Origin: Eutrophocola sp964601805
GTDB taxonomy: Bacteria > Pseudomonadota > Gammaproteobacteria > Pseudomonadales > Pseudohongiellaceae
Direction: 5' to 3'
NCBI GenBank assembly: GCA_964601805.1
Contig: CAZROW010000007.1
Coordinates: forward strand, 1 to 59,451
Length of the DNA: 59,451 nt
Shown: in pieces, positions 9,081 to 18,245 of the stretch
Position numbering within the stretch: the first letter of the stretch is position 1
How the letters are laid out: each line of letters opens with the position of its first letter
The notes under the pieces: generated by a model
The model's input: only the letters and a program-made list of their open reading frames with translations
The model's database searches: none
Told to the model about the DNA's origin: nothing
Position numbers and translations under genes: made by a program

Positions 9081-10805
9081 ATGATAACAATTCTCAGTAT
9101 TCTTGTTGGCGGTCTGGGCCTGCTGCTCGTTGGTATGTCCCTGATGACAGACGGGTTGAAACTGGCCGCCGGTAACACCCTCAGGGACATACTTGCACTG
9201 TGGACCAACAGCCGTAGTCGTGGTCTGCTTTCCGGCATACTCATTACCGGTATTGTGCAATCCTCCAGCGCGGTGACCGTGGCCACCATTGGCTTTGCCA
9301 ACGCCGGCATGCTCAGCCTGGAACGGGCCATCTGGGTAATCTTCGGCAGCAATGTCGGCACTACCATGACAGCCTGGATCGTCGCCCTCATTGGCTTCAG
9401 GTTTAATATCGAGGCACTGGCCCTGCCCATGATTGGCATTGGTGCCATATTCAAACTGACGGGGGCACAGACAAGGCGTGCGTCGATTGGCATGGCACTG
9501 GTCGGGCTGGGACTGCTGTTCCTGGGTATAGACACCCTGAAATCCGCATTTGATATTGCCGGCACCGATTACACCCTGCCGGGCTTTGACGAGATTTCCA
9601 TAGTCCAGGTACTGGTCATGGTCGGTAGCGGTTTTTTACTGACCTCGCTGATGCAGTCGTCCAGTGCCGCCATGGTCATCGCGCTCAGTGCCGCGGAAAG
9701 CGAGCTTATCCCCTTTAATGCAGCCGCCGCCCTGGTTATTGGCGCCAACCTCGGTACCACCACTACGGCCATTCTGACCGTTTTCGGTGCCACACCCACG
9801 GCAAAACGGGTTGCCCTGGCACATGTGTTTTTCAATGTGATTACCGCCCTGATTGCCATCCTGATACTGGGCCCCATGCTCGCCTTTAGCAGCCTGATCC
9901 AGGCAAGGTTCGGACTGGATTCCTCGCCGGCCGTTTCCCTGGCCCTTTTTCATACCAGCTTCAATATCCTGGGTGTGCTGCTGATGTACCCGGTATCAAA
10001 CACCATGGTGAAACAGCTATACCGGCTTTTCCAGACTCATGAGGAAACAGAGTCCAGGCCACACTACCTGGACAAGAACGTACTCGCCCTGCCCTATATC
10101 GCCGTGGATGCATTGAGCCTGGAGCTCAGTCGTATCGCCAGGATGAGTATCTACCTGCTACAGCAATGCCTGCATGCCACCAGCACAACATTCTCTGCCC
10201 GCGCCGAAGTCATACACAACCTGGCCAGGGAGATTGGCAAATTTTCCGCCAGTCTCAGCAAAACCGAGCTTACCCCCTTTCTGTCCGAAGCACTGATCAG
10301 CCTGATGTATACCACCCAGGAGTTCATGCTAACCGTGGAAATTGCCGAGGATATAGCGGCGCTTTGTGAAGTGCGCAATCGCTATGAGGACCGTGACTTT
10401 TCTACGCAGTTACAACAATTCATCCATACTGCCGACCACCACCTGGATGCACTGACACCGGACAATACACAGGAGGCAATCAACAATCCTGAGCATTACC
10501 GTGAGGTGGAGAAAAGCTACGACGACCTGAAGCAGGTCATTCTCATGAATACGTCCTTTGGCCACCTGGATATCCGGGACATGGACGATATCATCCAGTA
10601 TGCCAACCAGGTCAAACGAGGCTGCCGACACTTGTGGAAAGGCGCACGCAGGCTGAGTGCGGTCAGGGAGTCATTGCAGAGAACCCCGGATGACCAGGTG
10701 GAAAAATCCGATGTCACTGACACCGACAATATCGCCAGCCTGCAGGATAAGGCCCACGAATTGTCACAGGAAAGTGATTCCGGCAAAAAAGAAGCTGCCA
10801 ATTGA
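9081..10805 (+). CDS. Na/Pi cotransporter family protein with PhoU-like C-terminus
   Basis: The 574-residue membrane protein belongs to the NptA/YjbB Na+/phosphate family. Two inverted transport repeats each carry a QSSSA motif (at about residues 61 and 195) and a GxNxGTT motif (SNVGTT, ANLGTT). After about residue 330 a soluble helical domain resembles PhoU and is likely cytoplasmic. The ATG at 9081 opens directly into the first membrane segment; a TTG 18 bases upstream is the alternative. The likely role is sodium-driven phosphate movement, possibly export as for YjbB. The direction cannot be read from sequence. holA follows 46 bases downstream. Confidence 0.85.
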   Translation: MITILSILVGGLGLLLVGMSLMTDGLKLAAGNTLRDILALWTNSRSRGLLSGILITGIVQSSSAVTVATIGFANAGMLSLERAIWVIFGSNVGTTMTAWIVALIGFRFNIEALALPMIGIGAIFKLTGAQTRRASIGMALVGLGLLFLGIDTLKSAFDIAGTDYTLPGFDEISIVQVLVMVGSGFLLTSLMQSSSAAMVIALSAAESELIPFNAAAALVIGANLGTTTTAILTVFGATPTAKRVALAHVFFNVITALIAILILGPMLAFSSLIQARFGLDSSPAVSLALFHTSFNILGVLLMYPVSNTMVKQLYRLFQTHEETESRPHYLDKNVLALPYIAVDALSLELSRIARMSIYLLQQCLHATSTTFSARAEVIHNLAREIGKFSASLSKTELTPFLSEALISLMYTTQEFMLTVEIAEDIAALCEVRNRYEDRDFSTQLQQFIHTADHHLDALTPDNTQEAINNPEHYREVEKSYDDLKQVILMNTSFGHLDIRDMDDIIQYANQVKRGCRHLWKGARRLSAVRESLQRTPDDQVEKSDVTDTDNIASLQDKAHELSQESDSGKKEAAN

Positions 10806-10851
10806 GCGTCCTGCTTTTCCCGCCTGCCCGCCTCGGCTAGAATGCCAGACC

Positions 10852-11892
10852 ATGCTGGTCAAATCAGAACAACTCATCCCCCAACTCAGGAAAGCGCAGG
10901 ACAAGCTGCCAGCGATCATCTGGATTTGCGGTGATGAAACCCTCCTGGTGCAGGAAGCCTGCGACGCCGTCCGCCAATTTGCCCGGGAGCAGGGTTTCAC
11001 CGAACGGGAGGTGCATGACGCCAACGCCCAGTTCAACTGGAATATCCTGGTTGAAGCAGCCACCAACATGTCCCTGTTCGCCGACAGGAAACTGATAGAT
11101 CTGCGCCTGCATTCGCCGAAACTGGACAACACCGCCAAGGCCGCCCTGCAAACCTACGTGGATGATCCGGGAGAAGATAATCTTTTGCTGATCACCAGTA
11201 CCAAGGTGGAAAAGGCAACGCTCTCGACCAAGTGGTTCAAGGCTCTTGAATCCAGGGGTATGGTGGTCCAGGTCTGGCCGGTCAATGCCCAGCAATTACC
11301 CGGCTGGGTAGACCAACGCATGAAAAAGGCCGGGCTTTCTGCCGACCAGGATTGTATCGATATTATCTGCCACCGGGTGGAAGGCAACCTGCTGGCCGCC
11401 GCCCAGGAAATCGACAAACTGGCCGTCCTTGCCGGGGACCGGCACCTTACGCGCGACATCGTGGCACGCGCCGTTGCAGACAGTTCCCGCTTCAATGTCT
11501 TTGCCCTGACCGACGCCAGCATGGCCGGCCAGCAGGGCAAGGCGCTGAATATTCTCAATCACCTGCGCGCCGAAGGTGACGATCCCCTGAAAATACTGTT
11601 TTTCCTTACCCGGGAAATCCGCAGCCTGCTGCGCATGCTGGAAAAAATTGGCCAGGGCCAGAACATGAATGGCGTCATGCAATCGGAGCGTGTATGGCAA
11701 AACAGGATGGCTATCGTGGGTACAGCCCTGCGTAACCACAGTGTGGACAGCCTCGAACAGTTACTACTCAAGGCGCGCCTGGTGGATCAGTCAGTAAAAG
11801 GCCTGATGAAACTCAAACCCTGGGATGAATTGACGGACATCGTACTGGGGCTAAGCCACTTCCAGACTGTCATTTCTGCCCGGCAAGCCTGA
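10852..11892 (+). CDS. holA: DNA polymerase III subunit delta
   Basis: The 346-residue product is the clamp-loader delta subunit, which opens the beta sliding clamp during loading. The N-terminus has the family pattern of the beta-binding AAA-like domain (WICGDETLLVQEA, about residues 22-34), and the length is normal. The ATG at 10852 gives the expected N-terminus. An open frame of 65 codons upstream overlaps the Na/Pi transporter gene and is not coding. In many gammaproteobacteria holA follows lptE and leuS; here both are absent and the gene follows a phosphate transporter. It converges on the SDR gene with only 6 bases between. Confidence 0.9.
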   Translation: MLVKSEQLIPQLRKAQDKLPAIIWICGDETLLVQEACDAVRQFAREQGFTEREVHDANAQFNWNILVEAATNMSLFADRKLIDLRLHSPKLDNTAKAALQTYVDDPGEDNLLLITSTKVEKATLSTKWFKALESRGMVVQVWPVNAQQLPGWVDQRMKKAGLSADQDCIDIICHRVEGNLLAAAQEIDKLAVLAGDRHLTRDIVARAVADSSRFNVFALTDASMAGQQGKALNILNHLRAEGDDPLKILFFLTREIRSLLRMLEKIGQGQNMNGVMQSERVWQNRMAIVGTALRNHSVDSLEQLLLKARLVDQSVKGLMKLKPWDELTDIVLGLSHFQTVISARQA

Positions 11893-11898
11893 TCCGGC

Positions 11899-12675
11899 TC
11901 AGGTTGGCAATGCGGCCAGGATGCCACCGTCAGCGACAAAGCTGCTGCCCGTGGAATAACTGGATTCATTTGAGCCCAGGAACAGGATGAGACGGGCTAT
12001 CTCATCAGCACTGGCATAGCGCCCCATGGGAATACTTTCCGACAGTGCCGCCTGGAACTGCTCAGGAGCTTCCCGGTTCACGGCATGGTGAATGGCATCC
12101 ATCATCGGGGTTTCCACATAACCCGGATGCACACAATTTACCCTGACACCTGTTTTCGCCAATTCAAGCGCCGCCCCCTTCATCATCCCGACCAGCGCAT
12201 GCTTGCTGGTGGTGTAGGCCGTGGTACCAGGCAATGCCGATAAACCCTGGATAGATGAGGTGAGGATAATACTGCCTGACTCCTGCTGTTTCATGACAGG
12301 CATCACCGCACGCAGGCTCAACCAGATGCCACGCACATTGACCGCCATGACTTCATCAAACAGGGCAACGGGATAGTCTTCCAGGGGCATATTGGCGCCG
12401 GTTACACCGGCATTGAGCACGGCAATATCAATGCGGCCATGGGCTTCCCGGGCTGAGGAGATGGCCTGTTCAACCTGGTCCTGCACAGTGACATCCAGCT
12501 CAAGTGTGCTCACCCTGGCATCATCAAGCTCCCTGGCGGCAAAGGCCAGGGCATCAGTATCCCTGTCTGCCATGACAACACTTGCCCCTTCTGCCAGGAA
12601 CAACCGGGTAGTTGCCAGGCCAATACCACTGGCTGCGCCGGTGATAAAAGCTGTCTTGTCTTCCAATAGCTGCAT
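11899..12675 (-). CDS. SDR family NAD(P)-dependent oxidoreductase
   Basis: A classical short-chain dehydrogenase of 258 residues. The cofactor loop TGAASGIG is at 12-19, NAG at 88-90, the catalytic serine at 140/141 and YTTSK gives Tyr154 and Lys158. An acidic residue at the end of the second strand (Asp37 in MADRD) favours NAD over NADP. Substrate is not predictable. The start at MQLLED is followed immediately by the first strand, so the N-terminus is complete. It is alone on the minus strand between holA (convergent) and lipA (109 bases upstream). Confidence 0.87.
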   Translation of the reverse strand: MQLLEDKTAFITGAASGIGLATTRLFLAEGASVVMADRDTDALAFAARELDDARVSTLELDVTVQDQVEQAISSAREAHGRIDIAVLNAGVTGANMPLEDYPVALFDEVMAVNVRGIWLSLRAVMPVMKQQESGSIILTSSIQGLSALPGTTAYTTSKHALVGMMKGAALELAKTGVRVNCVHPGYVETPMMDAIHHAVNREAPEQFQAALSESIPMGRYASADEIARLILFLGSNESSYSTGSSFVADGGILAALPT

Positions 12676-12753
12676 AAAGTTTATGTCGATAACAGTGTCA
12701 TCGCGGAATTCTTGACCCGTTATGGTTCAGGCCCGATCCCTTGCACCCTGTAT

Positions 12754-12769
12754 TCAGGCAATTGCCTGA
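12754..12769. repeat. Perfect 16-bp palindrome between lipA and the SDR gene
   Basis: TCAGGCAATTGCCTGA reads identically on both strands. It lies 16 bases downstream of the lipA stop codon and 78 bases upstream of the SDR gene start. It has no adjacent T-run, so a dimeric-regulator operator for the SDR gene is as likely as a weak RNA hairpin ending lipA transcription. Confidence 0.45.
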
Positions 12770-12784
12770 CTTTCGGAGCGATTA

Positions 12785-13738
12785 TTATAATTTCGATTGC
12801 TGGTCAGCATGGTAGGACGACCTGACCAGTGGTCCACTGGCCACGTGATGAAAGCCCAGGTCGGCTCCTATACGGGTGTATTCATCAAATTCATCCGGAT
12901 GGACAAAGCGCTCAACCGGCAAATGGTCTCGCGAGGGCTGCAAATACTGGCCAATGGTAACCATGTCAATATTATGGGCTGCCATGTCTTCCATCACCTG
13001 GATAACTTCTTCACGGGTCTCACCCACACCTACCATGATGCCTGACTTGGTCAGCACCTCAGGCGCCTGCGCCTTGTACTTCTTGAGCAGGTCCAGTGAC
13101 CACTGGTAATCCGAACCCGGGCGGACTTTACGATAAAGGCTGGGTACGGTTTCCAGGTTGTGGTTGAACACATCGGGACGGGTTTTTTCCAGGATATTGA
13201 TGGCAATATTACCCCTGCCCCGAAAGTCCGGCACAAGGATTTCCACCTTGATCCCGGGATTCAGGCGCCGTGTTTCTGCTATGCAGCGGGCAAAATGATC
13301 GGCCCCACCATCACGCAGGTCATCGCGGTCAACTGAGGTTACGACCACGTACTTGAGCCCCATCTCGGCAATGGCCTCGGCCAGTTCCAGCGGCTCGTTT
13401 TCCATCAGGGCATTGGGCCTGCCATGGGCCACGTCACAGAAAGGGCAGCGACGTGTACAGATATCACCCATGATCATGAAAGTTGCCGTGCCACCGCTGA
13501 AACATTCCCCCAGGTTGGGACAGGAGGCTTCTTCGCACACGGAGCTGAGCTTGTGTTTTCTCAGCGTGGCGCGGATTTTCTCCACTTTCTCGTTGTTGCC
13601 CAGGGACACGCGAATCCAGTCCGGCTTGCGCGGCATTTCCACGGTGGGAATGACCTTGACCGGAATACGGGCAACCTTGTCGGCGCCACGCAGTTTTTCA
13701 CCCTGGACGACGGGTTTCAGGCTATCTGTGTCTGACAT
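12785..13738 (-). CDS. lipA: Lipoyl synthase
   Basis: The 317-residue radical-SAM enzyme inserts two sulphur atoms into protein-bound octanoyl groups, making the lipoyl cofactor of pyruvate and 2-oxoglutarate dehydrogenases and the glycine cleavage system. Both iron-sulphur cluster motifs are complete: Cys68, Cys73, Cys79 (auxiliary cluster, CEEASCPNLGEC) and Cys94, Cys98, Cys101 (radical-SAM cluster, CTRRCPFC). The C-terminal RSSY serine motif that ligates the auxiliary cluster is also present. It lies 34 bases downstream of lipB, in the standard lipB-lipA order. Confidence 0.97.
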   Translation of the reverse strand: MSDTDSLKPVVQGEKLRGADKVARIPVKVIPTVEMPRKPDWIRVSLGNNEKVEKIRATLRKHKLSSVCEEASCPNLGECFSGGTATFMIMGDICTRRCPFCDVAHGRPNALMENEPLELAEAIAEMGLKYVVVTSVDRDDLRDGGADHFARCIAETRRLNPGIKVEILVPDFRGRGNIAINILEKTRPDVFNHNLETVPSLYRKVRPGSDYQWSLDLLKKYKAQAPEVLTKSGIMVGVGETREEVIQVMEDMAAHNIDMVTIGQYLQPSRDHLPVERFVHPDEFDEYTRIGADLGFHHVASGPLVRSSYHADQQSKL

Positions 13739-13772
13739 GATGACAAATTACTCCAATTTGAACGCTTGCAGA

Positions 13773-14402
13773 TTATACCAGAGACTCGGCCAGGACCTGT
13801 TGCAGGCGCTGCCGGGTCTCTTCAAGCAGCTTATCCGACGCACCAGGCACGAGATCCCTGATCTGTGTTGCCCGCAATCCTGCATAGCCGCATGGATTGA
13901 TGTAATCAAACGGGGTCAGGTCCATATCCACATTCAGGCTGAAGCCATGGTAGGACCTACCGTTATTGATGCGCAGGCCCAGGGCCGCAATCTTGTCTTC
14001 ACCCACATACACGCCAGGGGCATCCCTGCGGGTATGGGCCTGGATATCGTAAGTGGCCAGCAAGGCCACCAGGCTGTTTTCGATCAGGTCCACCAACTCC
14101 CTGATTCCCATACTGCGGCGCCTGATATCAAGTAATAAATAGGCCACGAGCTGGCCGGGACCATGATAGGTCACCTGTCCGCCGCGATCTGTTTTAACCA
14201 AGGGGATGTCATGGGCATCCAGGACATGCTCTTCCCTGCCTGCCTGGCCCAGGGTAAACACGGGTGGATGCTGCAGGAACCAGCATTCATCCTGGCAGCC
14301 TGCATCACGGGCAATGGTGAAATCCTTCATGGCTTCCCAGGTGGCGACATAATCTGCCGTCCCCAGGTCTTTGAAGATAAGTGTATTTGTGTGTTCTGCC
14401 AC
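13773..14402 (-). CDS. lipB: Octanoyl-[ACP]:protein N-octanoyltransferase
   Basis: The 209-residue enzyme moves octanoate from acyl carrier protein to the E2 and GcvH lipoyl domains, the step before LipA. The catalytic pair is visible: Cys171 in NPCGYAGL and Lys137 in GEDKIAALG. The RGGQVTYHGPGQ loop at 73-84 is the family signature. It lies 6 bases downstream of the DUF493 gene and just upstream of lipA, an operon order conserved in Gammaproteobacteria. Confidence 0.96.
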   Translation of the reverse strand: MAEHTNTLIFKDLGTADYVATWEAMKDFTIARDAGCQDECWFLQHPPVFTLGQAGREEHVLDAHDIPLVKTDRGGQVTYHGPGQLVAYLLLDIRRRSMGIRELVDLIENSLVALLATYDIQAHTRRDAPGVYVGEDKIAALGLRINNGRSYHGFSLNVDMDLTPFDYINPCGYAGLRATQIRDLVPGASDKLLEETRQRLQQVLAESLV

Positions 14403-14408
14403 GATGGG

Positions 14409-14687
14409 CTAGATCACCATGGCGGTGCGGCCACTGGCTTTCAGGTCATTGAAGATATTTTCGATCTGTTTGACGTCCCGGGCCATGATGATGACATTGA
14501 CAGCCAGGTACTTGCCATGCCGGCTGGGCCGGAAACTGATGTCCTCATCCTTGAGATCAGGGGCATGGGTACGAATGATGCGCACAATCTCAGCACTGAA
14601 ATCATCCACATCCAGGCCCATTACCTTGATCGGGTAACGACATGGAAATTCAATTTTTGGCGACTCTTCTTGTGCCATGGAGTTCAC
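14409..14687 (-). CDS. ybeD: DUF493 (YbeD) family protein
   Basis: A 92-residue cytoplasmic protein of the YbeD/DUF493 family, which has an ACT-like ferredoxin fold and probably a regulatory role in lipoate or wall metabolism. It shows the conserved FPCRYPIKVMG near residue 15 and a SRHGKYLAV segment near 55. The position between dacA and lipB is the standard one. Spacing is 17 bases from dacA and 6 bases to lipB, so cotranscription is likely. Confidence 0.9.
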   Translation of the reverse strand: MNSMAQEESPKIEFPCRYPIKVMGLDVDDFSAEIVRIIRTHAPDLKDEDISFRPSRHGKYLAVNVIIMARDVKQIENIFNDLKASGRTAMVI

Positions 14688-14704
14688 TGCGTGTCTTGAT
14701 GGTT

Positions 14705-15895
14705 TCAGGAGAACAGGCTCAAAAAGAACAGGTGCAGGAAGTCCATCAGACGTTTGATAAAACTGCCACGCTCAACGGCTTCCATGGCGACCACCGGGCC
14801 GTCATAGTACACGGTGTCACCCAGTTTCATGGTGACATTGCCCAGTACCTGGCCGGCCGCTATGGGCGCCTTGAGGGTATCATTGATCACCAGTTCTGTT
14901 TCCAGGCTGTCTTCCTGGCCGCGGGGGATGGTGGCAAAAACACCTTCGGTCACCCCGATATCCACGGAGTTGGTTTTTCCTGACCAGACACGGTCAGTGG
15001 AGAGCACGGCATTATCGGTAAACAACTGGTGCGTGGTGTAGAAGCGGAAACCATAGGTAAGCAGCTTCTGTGATTCGATAGCCCGGGCATCAGTACTGTC
15101 GGTTCCCATGACCACCGCAATCAGGCGCATGTCATCCCTGACGGCAGAGGCCACCAGGCAGTAACCCGCTTCATCGGTATGGCCGGTCTTGATGCCATCG
15201 ACATTGCGGTCACGAAACAACAGGCTGTTGCGGTTGGGCTGCCTGATTTCGTTGTAAGTGAATTCGCGTTCTGAATACATGGCGTAGTGTTCGGGGAACT
15301 GGTCGATCAGGGCCTTGGACAGGATGGCCAGGTCACGGGCAGACATGGTGTGTTGGGGACTGGGCAGGCCGGATGCATTAAGGAAGTAACTGTTGCTCAT
15401 GCCCAGCAGTTCAGCATGCTGGTTCATCATGTCGGCAAAGGCATCTTCACTGCCGGCAATATGTTCGGCAATGGCGACACTGGCATCGTTGCCCGACTGT
15501 ATGATCATGCCGCGCAACAGGTCTTCCAGCCTGACCTGGGTTCCTTCCTGGATAAACATCTTAGAGCCTTCCATCTGCCAGGCCTTGACGCTGACATGAA
15601 CCATGTCATTGAGGGAAATGGTGCCCTGCTCCAGCTCATGGGCAGCCACGTAAGAAGTCATTATCTTGGTCAGGCTGGCCGGTGGCAGTGGGATATCGGC
15701 ATTTTCCTCAACCAGGATTTCGCCGGTTTTGGCATCCATGAGAATGTAACTGGTTGCGGCAATCTGTGGCGGCCGCGGAATAATGGTCTGCTGGGCGCTG
15801 ACCTGTGTACTGAACACGGCCAGGATTACCCAGGCCACTGACATCAATCTGAAAGAATTTTTCACTCGCTGAACCATGGTTGCATTATTAAACAT
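14705..15895 (-). CDS. dacA: D-alanyl-D-alanine carboxypeptidase (PBP5/6 family)
   Basis: A low-molecular-weight penicillin-binding protein that trims the terminal D-Ala from peptidoglycan stem peptides. With the start at 15895 it has 396 residues. A signal peptide (VSA-QQ) is followed by Ser74-x-x-Lys77 (SLTK), Ser134-Gly-Asn136 and Lys236-Thr-Gly238. The C-terminal PBP5 beta domain ends in an amphipathic helix (FIKRLMDFLHLFFLSLFS) that tethers the enzyme to the inner membrane. A second ATG at 15877 would also give a good signal peptide. Neither has a strong ribosome site, and a heptamer array lies just upstream. Confidence 0.94.
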   Translation of the reverse strand: MFNNATMVQRVKNSFRLMSVAWVILAVFSTQVSAQQTIIPRPPQIAATSYILMDAKTGEILVEENADIPLPPASLTKIMTSYVAAHELEQGTISLNDMVHVSVKAWQMEGSKMFIQEGTQVRLEDLLRGMIIQSGNDASVAIAEHIAGSEDAFADMMNQHAELLGMSNSYFLNASGLPSPQHTMSARDLAILSKALIDQFPEHYAMYSEREFTYNEIRQPNRNSLLFRDRNVDGIKTGHTDEAGYCLVASAVRDDMRLIAVVMGTDSTDARAIESQKLLTYGFRFYTTHQLFTDNAVLSTDRVWSGKTNSVDIGVTEGVFATIPRGQEDSLETELVINDTLKAPIAAGQVLGNVTMKLGDTVYYDGPVVAMEAVERGSFIKRLMDFLHLFFLSLFS

Positions 15896-15900
15896 AAAAC

Positions 15901-15950
15901 TTGTCCACTTCCCCTTGTCTCTTGTCTCTTGTCTGTCGTCTCTTGTCGGC
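15901..15950. repeat. Heptamer array (TCTTGTC units) upstream of dacA
   Basis: Imperfect tandem copies of a 7-base unit, TCTTGTC on the plus strand, run between the rlpA and dacA genes. Two intact copies stand together, with a close variant before them and a further copy after a short interruption. The array sits 6 bases before the dacA start codon on the minus strand, where it reads GACAAGA. It abuts a REP-like palindrome at 15944-15978. Copy-number change here could alter the dacA leader. Confidence 0.6.
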
Positions 15951-15978
15951 AAACGGCCTGCGGCCTATGCCGACCTAC
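15944..15978 (-). repeat. REP-like palindrome (GTAGGTCGG head)
   Basis: Read on the minus strand, the element begins GTAGGTCGGC, contains the inner palindrome GGCCGCAGGCC and closes with GCCGAC. The same head and layout occur four times at 54446-54717 and at the right edge of the window. This indicates a genome-wide repetitive extragenic palindrome family. Confidence 0.65.
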
Positions 15979-16025
15979 AGGTAATCGTTAAAGCCCGGTG
16001 TGTTTTCCTTGTTCCTCGCCCCATG

Positions 16026-16925
16026 TTACTGCCTGACCCTGAATGGCTGTCCCAGACCTGCCTCCATGATGAGGTTGATGAGGCTCGACAGGTCCATTGT
16101 CTCATTTACAGGCCCCAGACGCACTCTGTGCAGCAGGCTGCCGGTATTTACATCCTGGTCACTGCGAATAAAAACAGGCAGTGTTGTGTAATTACTGACC
16201 CGGGCAAGCAACTGGCGGGCACTGTCGAGGTTACTGAAAGCACCCACCTGCAAAAATTCCTCACCGGCGTTACGCTCTATCAATTCTCTTTCTTCCAGCA
16301 CGCTGGTCTGGATTTCCTCCTGCTCCTCGTTGTCAGTCAGCAATGGGCGCGGAGTCATCGGTGCTGACTGTGCAGGTAACAATGCTTTAACCCTCACCCT
16401 GGCTGTTCCTTTGTCTGCATAGCCCAGGTAGGCCGCCGCGGCATAGGATAAATCCACAATCCTGTCGTCGTGAAATGGCCCGCGGTCATTGACCCTGACA
16501 ACCACAGACCTGTTGTTATCCAGGTTGGTCACTTCCAGGAAACTGGGAATTGGCAGCGACTTGTGTGCCGCTGACAGGCTGAACATATCGTAGATTTCGC
16601 CATTGGATGTCAGGTGGCCATGAAATTTTCTGCCATACCACGACGCCATGCCGGTTTCCTGGTATCCCGCTTCGGTCGGCATCACATAATAGGTTTGGCC
16701 ATTGACCGTGTAAGGGCTTTTATTTCCCGCCTGGGTACGAGTTACTGGTTCGGGTATGACAGGTTTGACTGCAGAAAGATCGATAGGTTCAAGCACCGGG
16801 CTGTCATCAGCCATTTCATAACGGCCGGAACCTGTTTTTTGGGGGGAGGTGGGACTGACACAGGCTGTCAGGGAAACAGCCATGATGATTAACAAGGGTC
16901 TGGTTAGTGGAAACCAGGTCGTCAC
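16026..16925 (-). CDS. rlpA: Septal ring lytic transglycosylase RlpA family lipoprotein
   Basis: The 299-residue lipoprotein has the lipobox LTAC with Cys22. A double-psi beta-barrel domain follows (about residues 85-175; GMASWYG and VNDRGPFHDDRIVDLS carry the catalytic Glu/Asp-type positions), and the C-terminal SPOR domain at about 220-295 binds denuded glycan strands at the division site. RlpA cleaves denuded peptidoglycan at the septum. It lies in the usual place between rodA and dacA; the mltB-type gene often found here is missing. Confidence 0.92.
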   Translation of the reverse strand: MTTWFPLTRPLLIIMAVSLTACVSPTSPQKTGSGRYEMADDSPVLEPIDLSAVKPVIPEPVTRTQAGNKSPYTVNGQTYYVMPTEAGYQETGMASWYGRKFHGHLTSNGEIYDMFSLSAAHKSLPIPSFLEVTNLDNNRSVVVRVNDRGPFHDDRIVDLSYAAAAYLGYADKGTARVRVKALLPAQSAPMTPRPLLTDNEEQEEIQTSVLEERELIERNAGEEFLQVGAFSNLDSARQLLARVSNYTTLPVFIRSDQDVNTGSLLHRVRLGPVNETMDLSSLINLIMEAGLGQPFRVRQ

Positions 16926-17015
16926 TGTCGGGCAAGCCCTCCATCTCTCAATCTTGCAAATGTTTATTATAGCTGACTTTTCTGATTCGTACCTGTTTAA
17001 AGTCCTTTGCCTTGA

Positions 17016-18164
17016 TCAGGGAATAAGGGATTTATTATGCGTGTGAATGGACATCAGGATGCCAAATCCTATCATCAGGGTCAGGATGGAAGTGCCACCA
17101 AGACTGACCAGCGGCAACGGTACGCCCACCACCGGCAGGATACCGCTGACCATGCCAATATTCACAAACACGTAAACGAAAAACGTCAGGATGATACTGC
17201 CTGCCAGCAAGCGACTGAAGGTATCCTGGGCCATGGCGGCGATATACAGCCCCCTGCCAATGATGGTCATGTACAGGGCCAGCAGGAACAACATCCCCAC
17301 CATGCCGAACTCCTCGGCGAGCACCGCCACGATAAAATCGGTCTGCCCTTCCGGGAGAAAGTCCAGCCGCGACTGCACACCATTGAGCCAGCCCTTGCCA
17401 TACACCCCCCCGGAACCAATCGCTGTCTGGGACTGGATAATGTTCCACCCGGCGCCCAGGGGGTCACTTTGCGGATTGAGCAGGGTCTTGATGCGCTGTT
17501 TCTGGTAGTCCGACATGTAGAAAATCCACAATGCCGGGCTCGACAGAATGCCTGCACCGACAATGGAAAAGACCAGCTTCCAGCGAATACCTGCCAGCAG
17601 CAAAACAAAAATACCCGATACGGCAATCAGCAAGGCTGTGCCCAGGTCCGGCTGGATAGCAATCAATGCGGCCGGTAGCATGACCAGGACAAATGACCAG
17701 AACACGTGTTTGAAACGGGGCGGCAGGTTTCGCTTGGAAAAATAGGCTGCAATGGTCAGTGGCAGGGCCACCTTCATGATTTCCGAAGGCTGGAATCTTG
17801 GCAACACCGGCAAGTCAAGCCAGCGCTTGGCACCACCACCCGTACTGCCAAAAAATATCACCGCTACCAGCAACCCCAGGCCTGCGAGGTACATCCAGGG
17901 CGCCCAGCGCCTGAGGATGCGCATTTCAATCTGGGCAAGAAGCAACATGGCAACCAGAGAGACCACGATGAATGCTACCTGGCGCCTCAGCAGAACGAGA
18001 TTGCCGTCTGTAGCGCTGTAAAGCACCATCAGGCCAAATCCCAGCAAAATGGTCAGGGCAACCAGCAAAGGCAGGTCTACATGCAGATATTCCCAGACAC
18101 TTTTACGACGACCAAGTCCCTGGCCAATGAAGCCAAGGTGCCTGATGTAGTCCGGGCTACTCAC
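17016..18164 (-). CDS. rodA: Rod shape-determining protein RodA (SEDS glycosyltransferase)
   Basis: A 382-residue polytopic protein with about ten membrane helices. It polymerises lipid II into glycan strands during elongation, partnered by PBP2. The SEDS-family features are clear: the long periplasmic loop with the IQSQTAIGSGGVYGKG segment and the nearby EGQTDFIVAVLAEE containing the putative catalytic Asp. It follows mrdA by 81 bases in the same direction. Confidence 0.96.
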   Translation of the reverse strand: MSSPDYIRHLGFIGQGLGRRKSVWEYLHVDLPLLVALTILLGFGLMVLYSATDGNLVLLRRQVAFIVVSLVAMLLLAQIEMRILRRWAPWMYLAGLGLLVAVIFFGSTGGGAKRWLDLPVLPRFQPSEIMKVALPLTIAAYFSKRNLPPRFKHVFWSFVLVMLPAALIAIQPDLGTALLIAVSGIFVLLLAGIRWKLVFSIVGAGILSSPALWIFYMSDYQKQRIKTLLNPQSDPLGAGWNIIQSQTAIGSGGVYGKGWLNGVQSRLDFLPEGQTDFIVAVLAEEFGMVGMLFLLALYMTIIGRGLYIAAMAQDTFSRLLAGSIILTFFVYVFVNIGMVSGILPVVGVPLPLVSLGGTSILTLMIGFGILMSIHTHNKSLIP

Positions 18165-18245
18165 GCACTCTCCCGGATCCGGGTTGGTAACCCGGTATGG
18201 TATTCAGGATAAAAACGGAGGGTGGAGTGACTCATTGCCTGCAAC

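Noticed and set aside
9071..9877. Minus-strand ORFs opposite the Na/Pi transporter gene.
   Set aside because: Their translations have no family features and follow the mirror of the transporter's repeated GC-rich codons.
13353..14135. A 260-codon plus-strand ORF opposite lipA and lipB.
   Set aside because: It spans two well-identified genes on the other strand and has no recognisable domain.
17037..17678. A 213-codon plus-strand ORF opposite rodA.
   Set aside because: Composition is Gln/His-rich, as expected for the antisense of a hydrophobic membrane protein.
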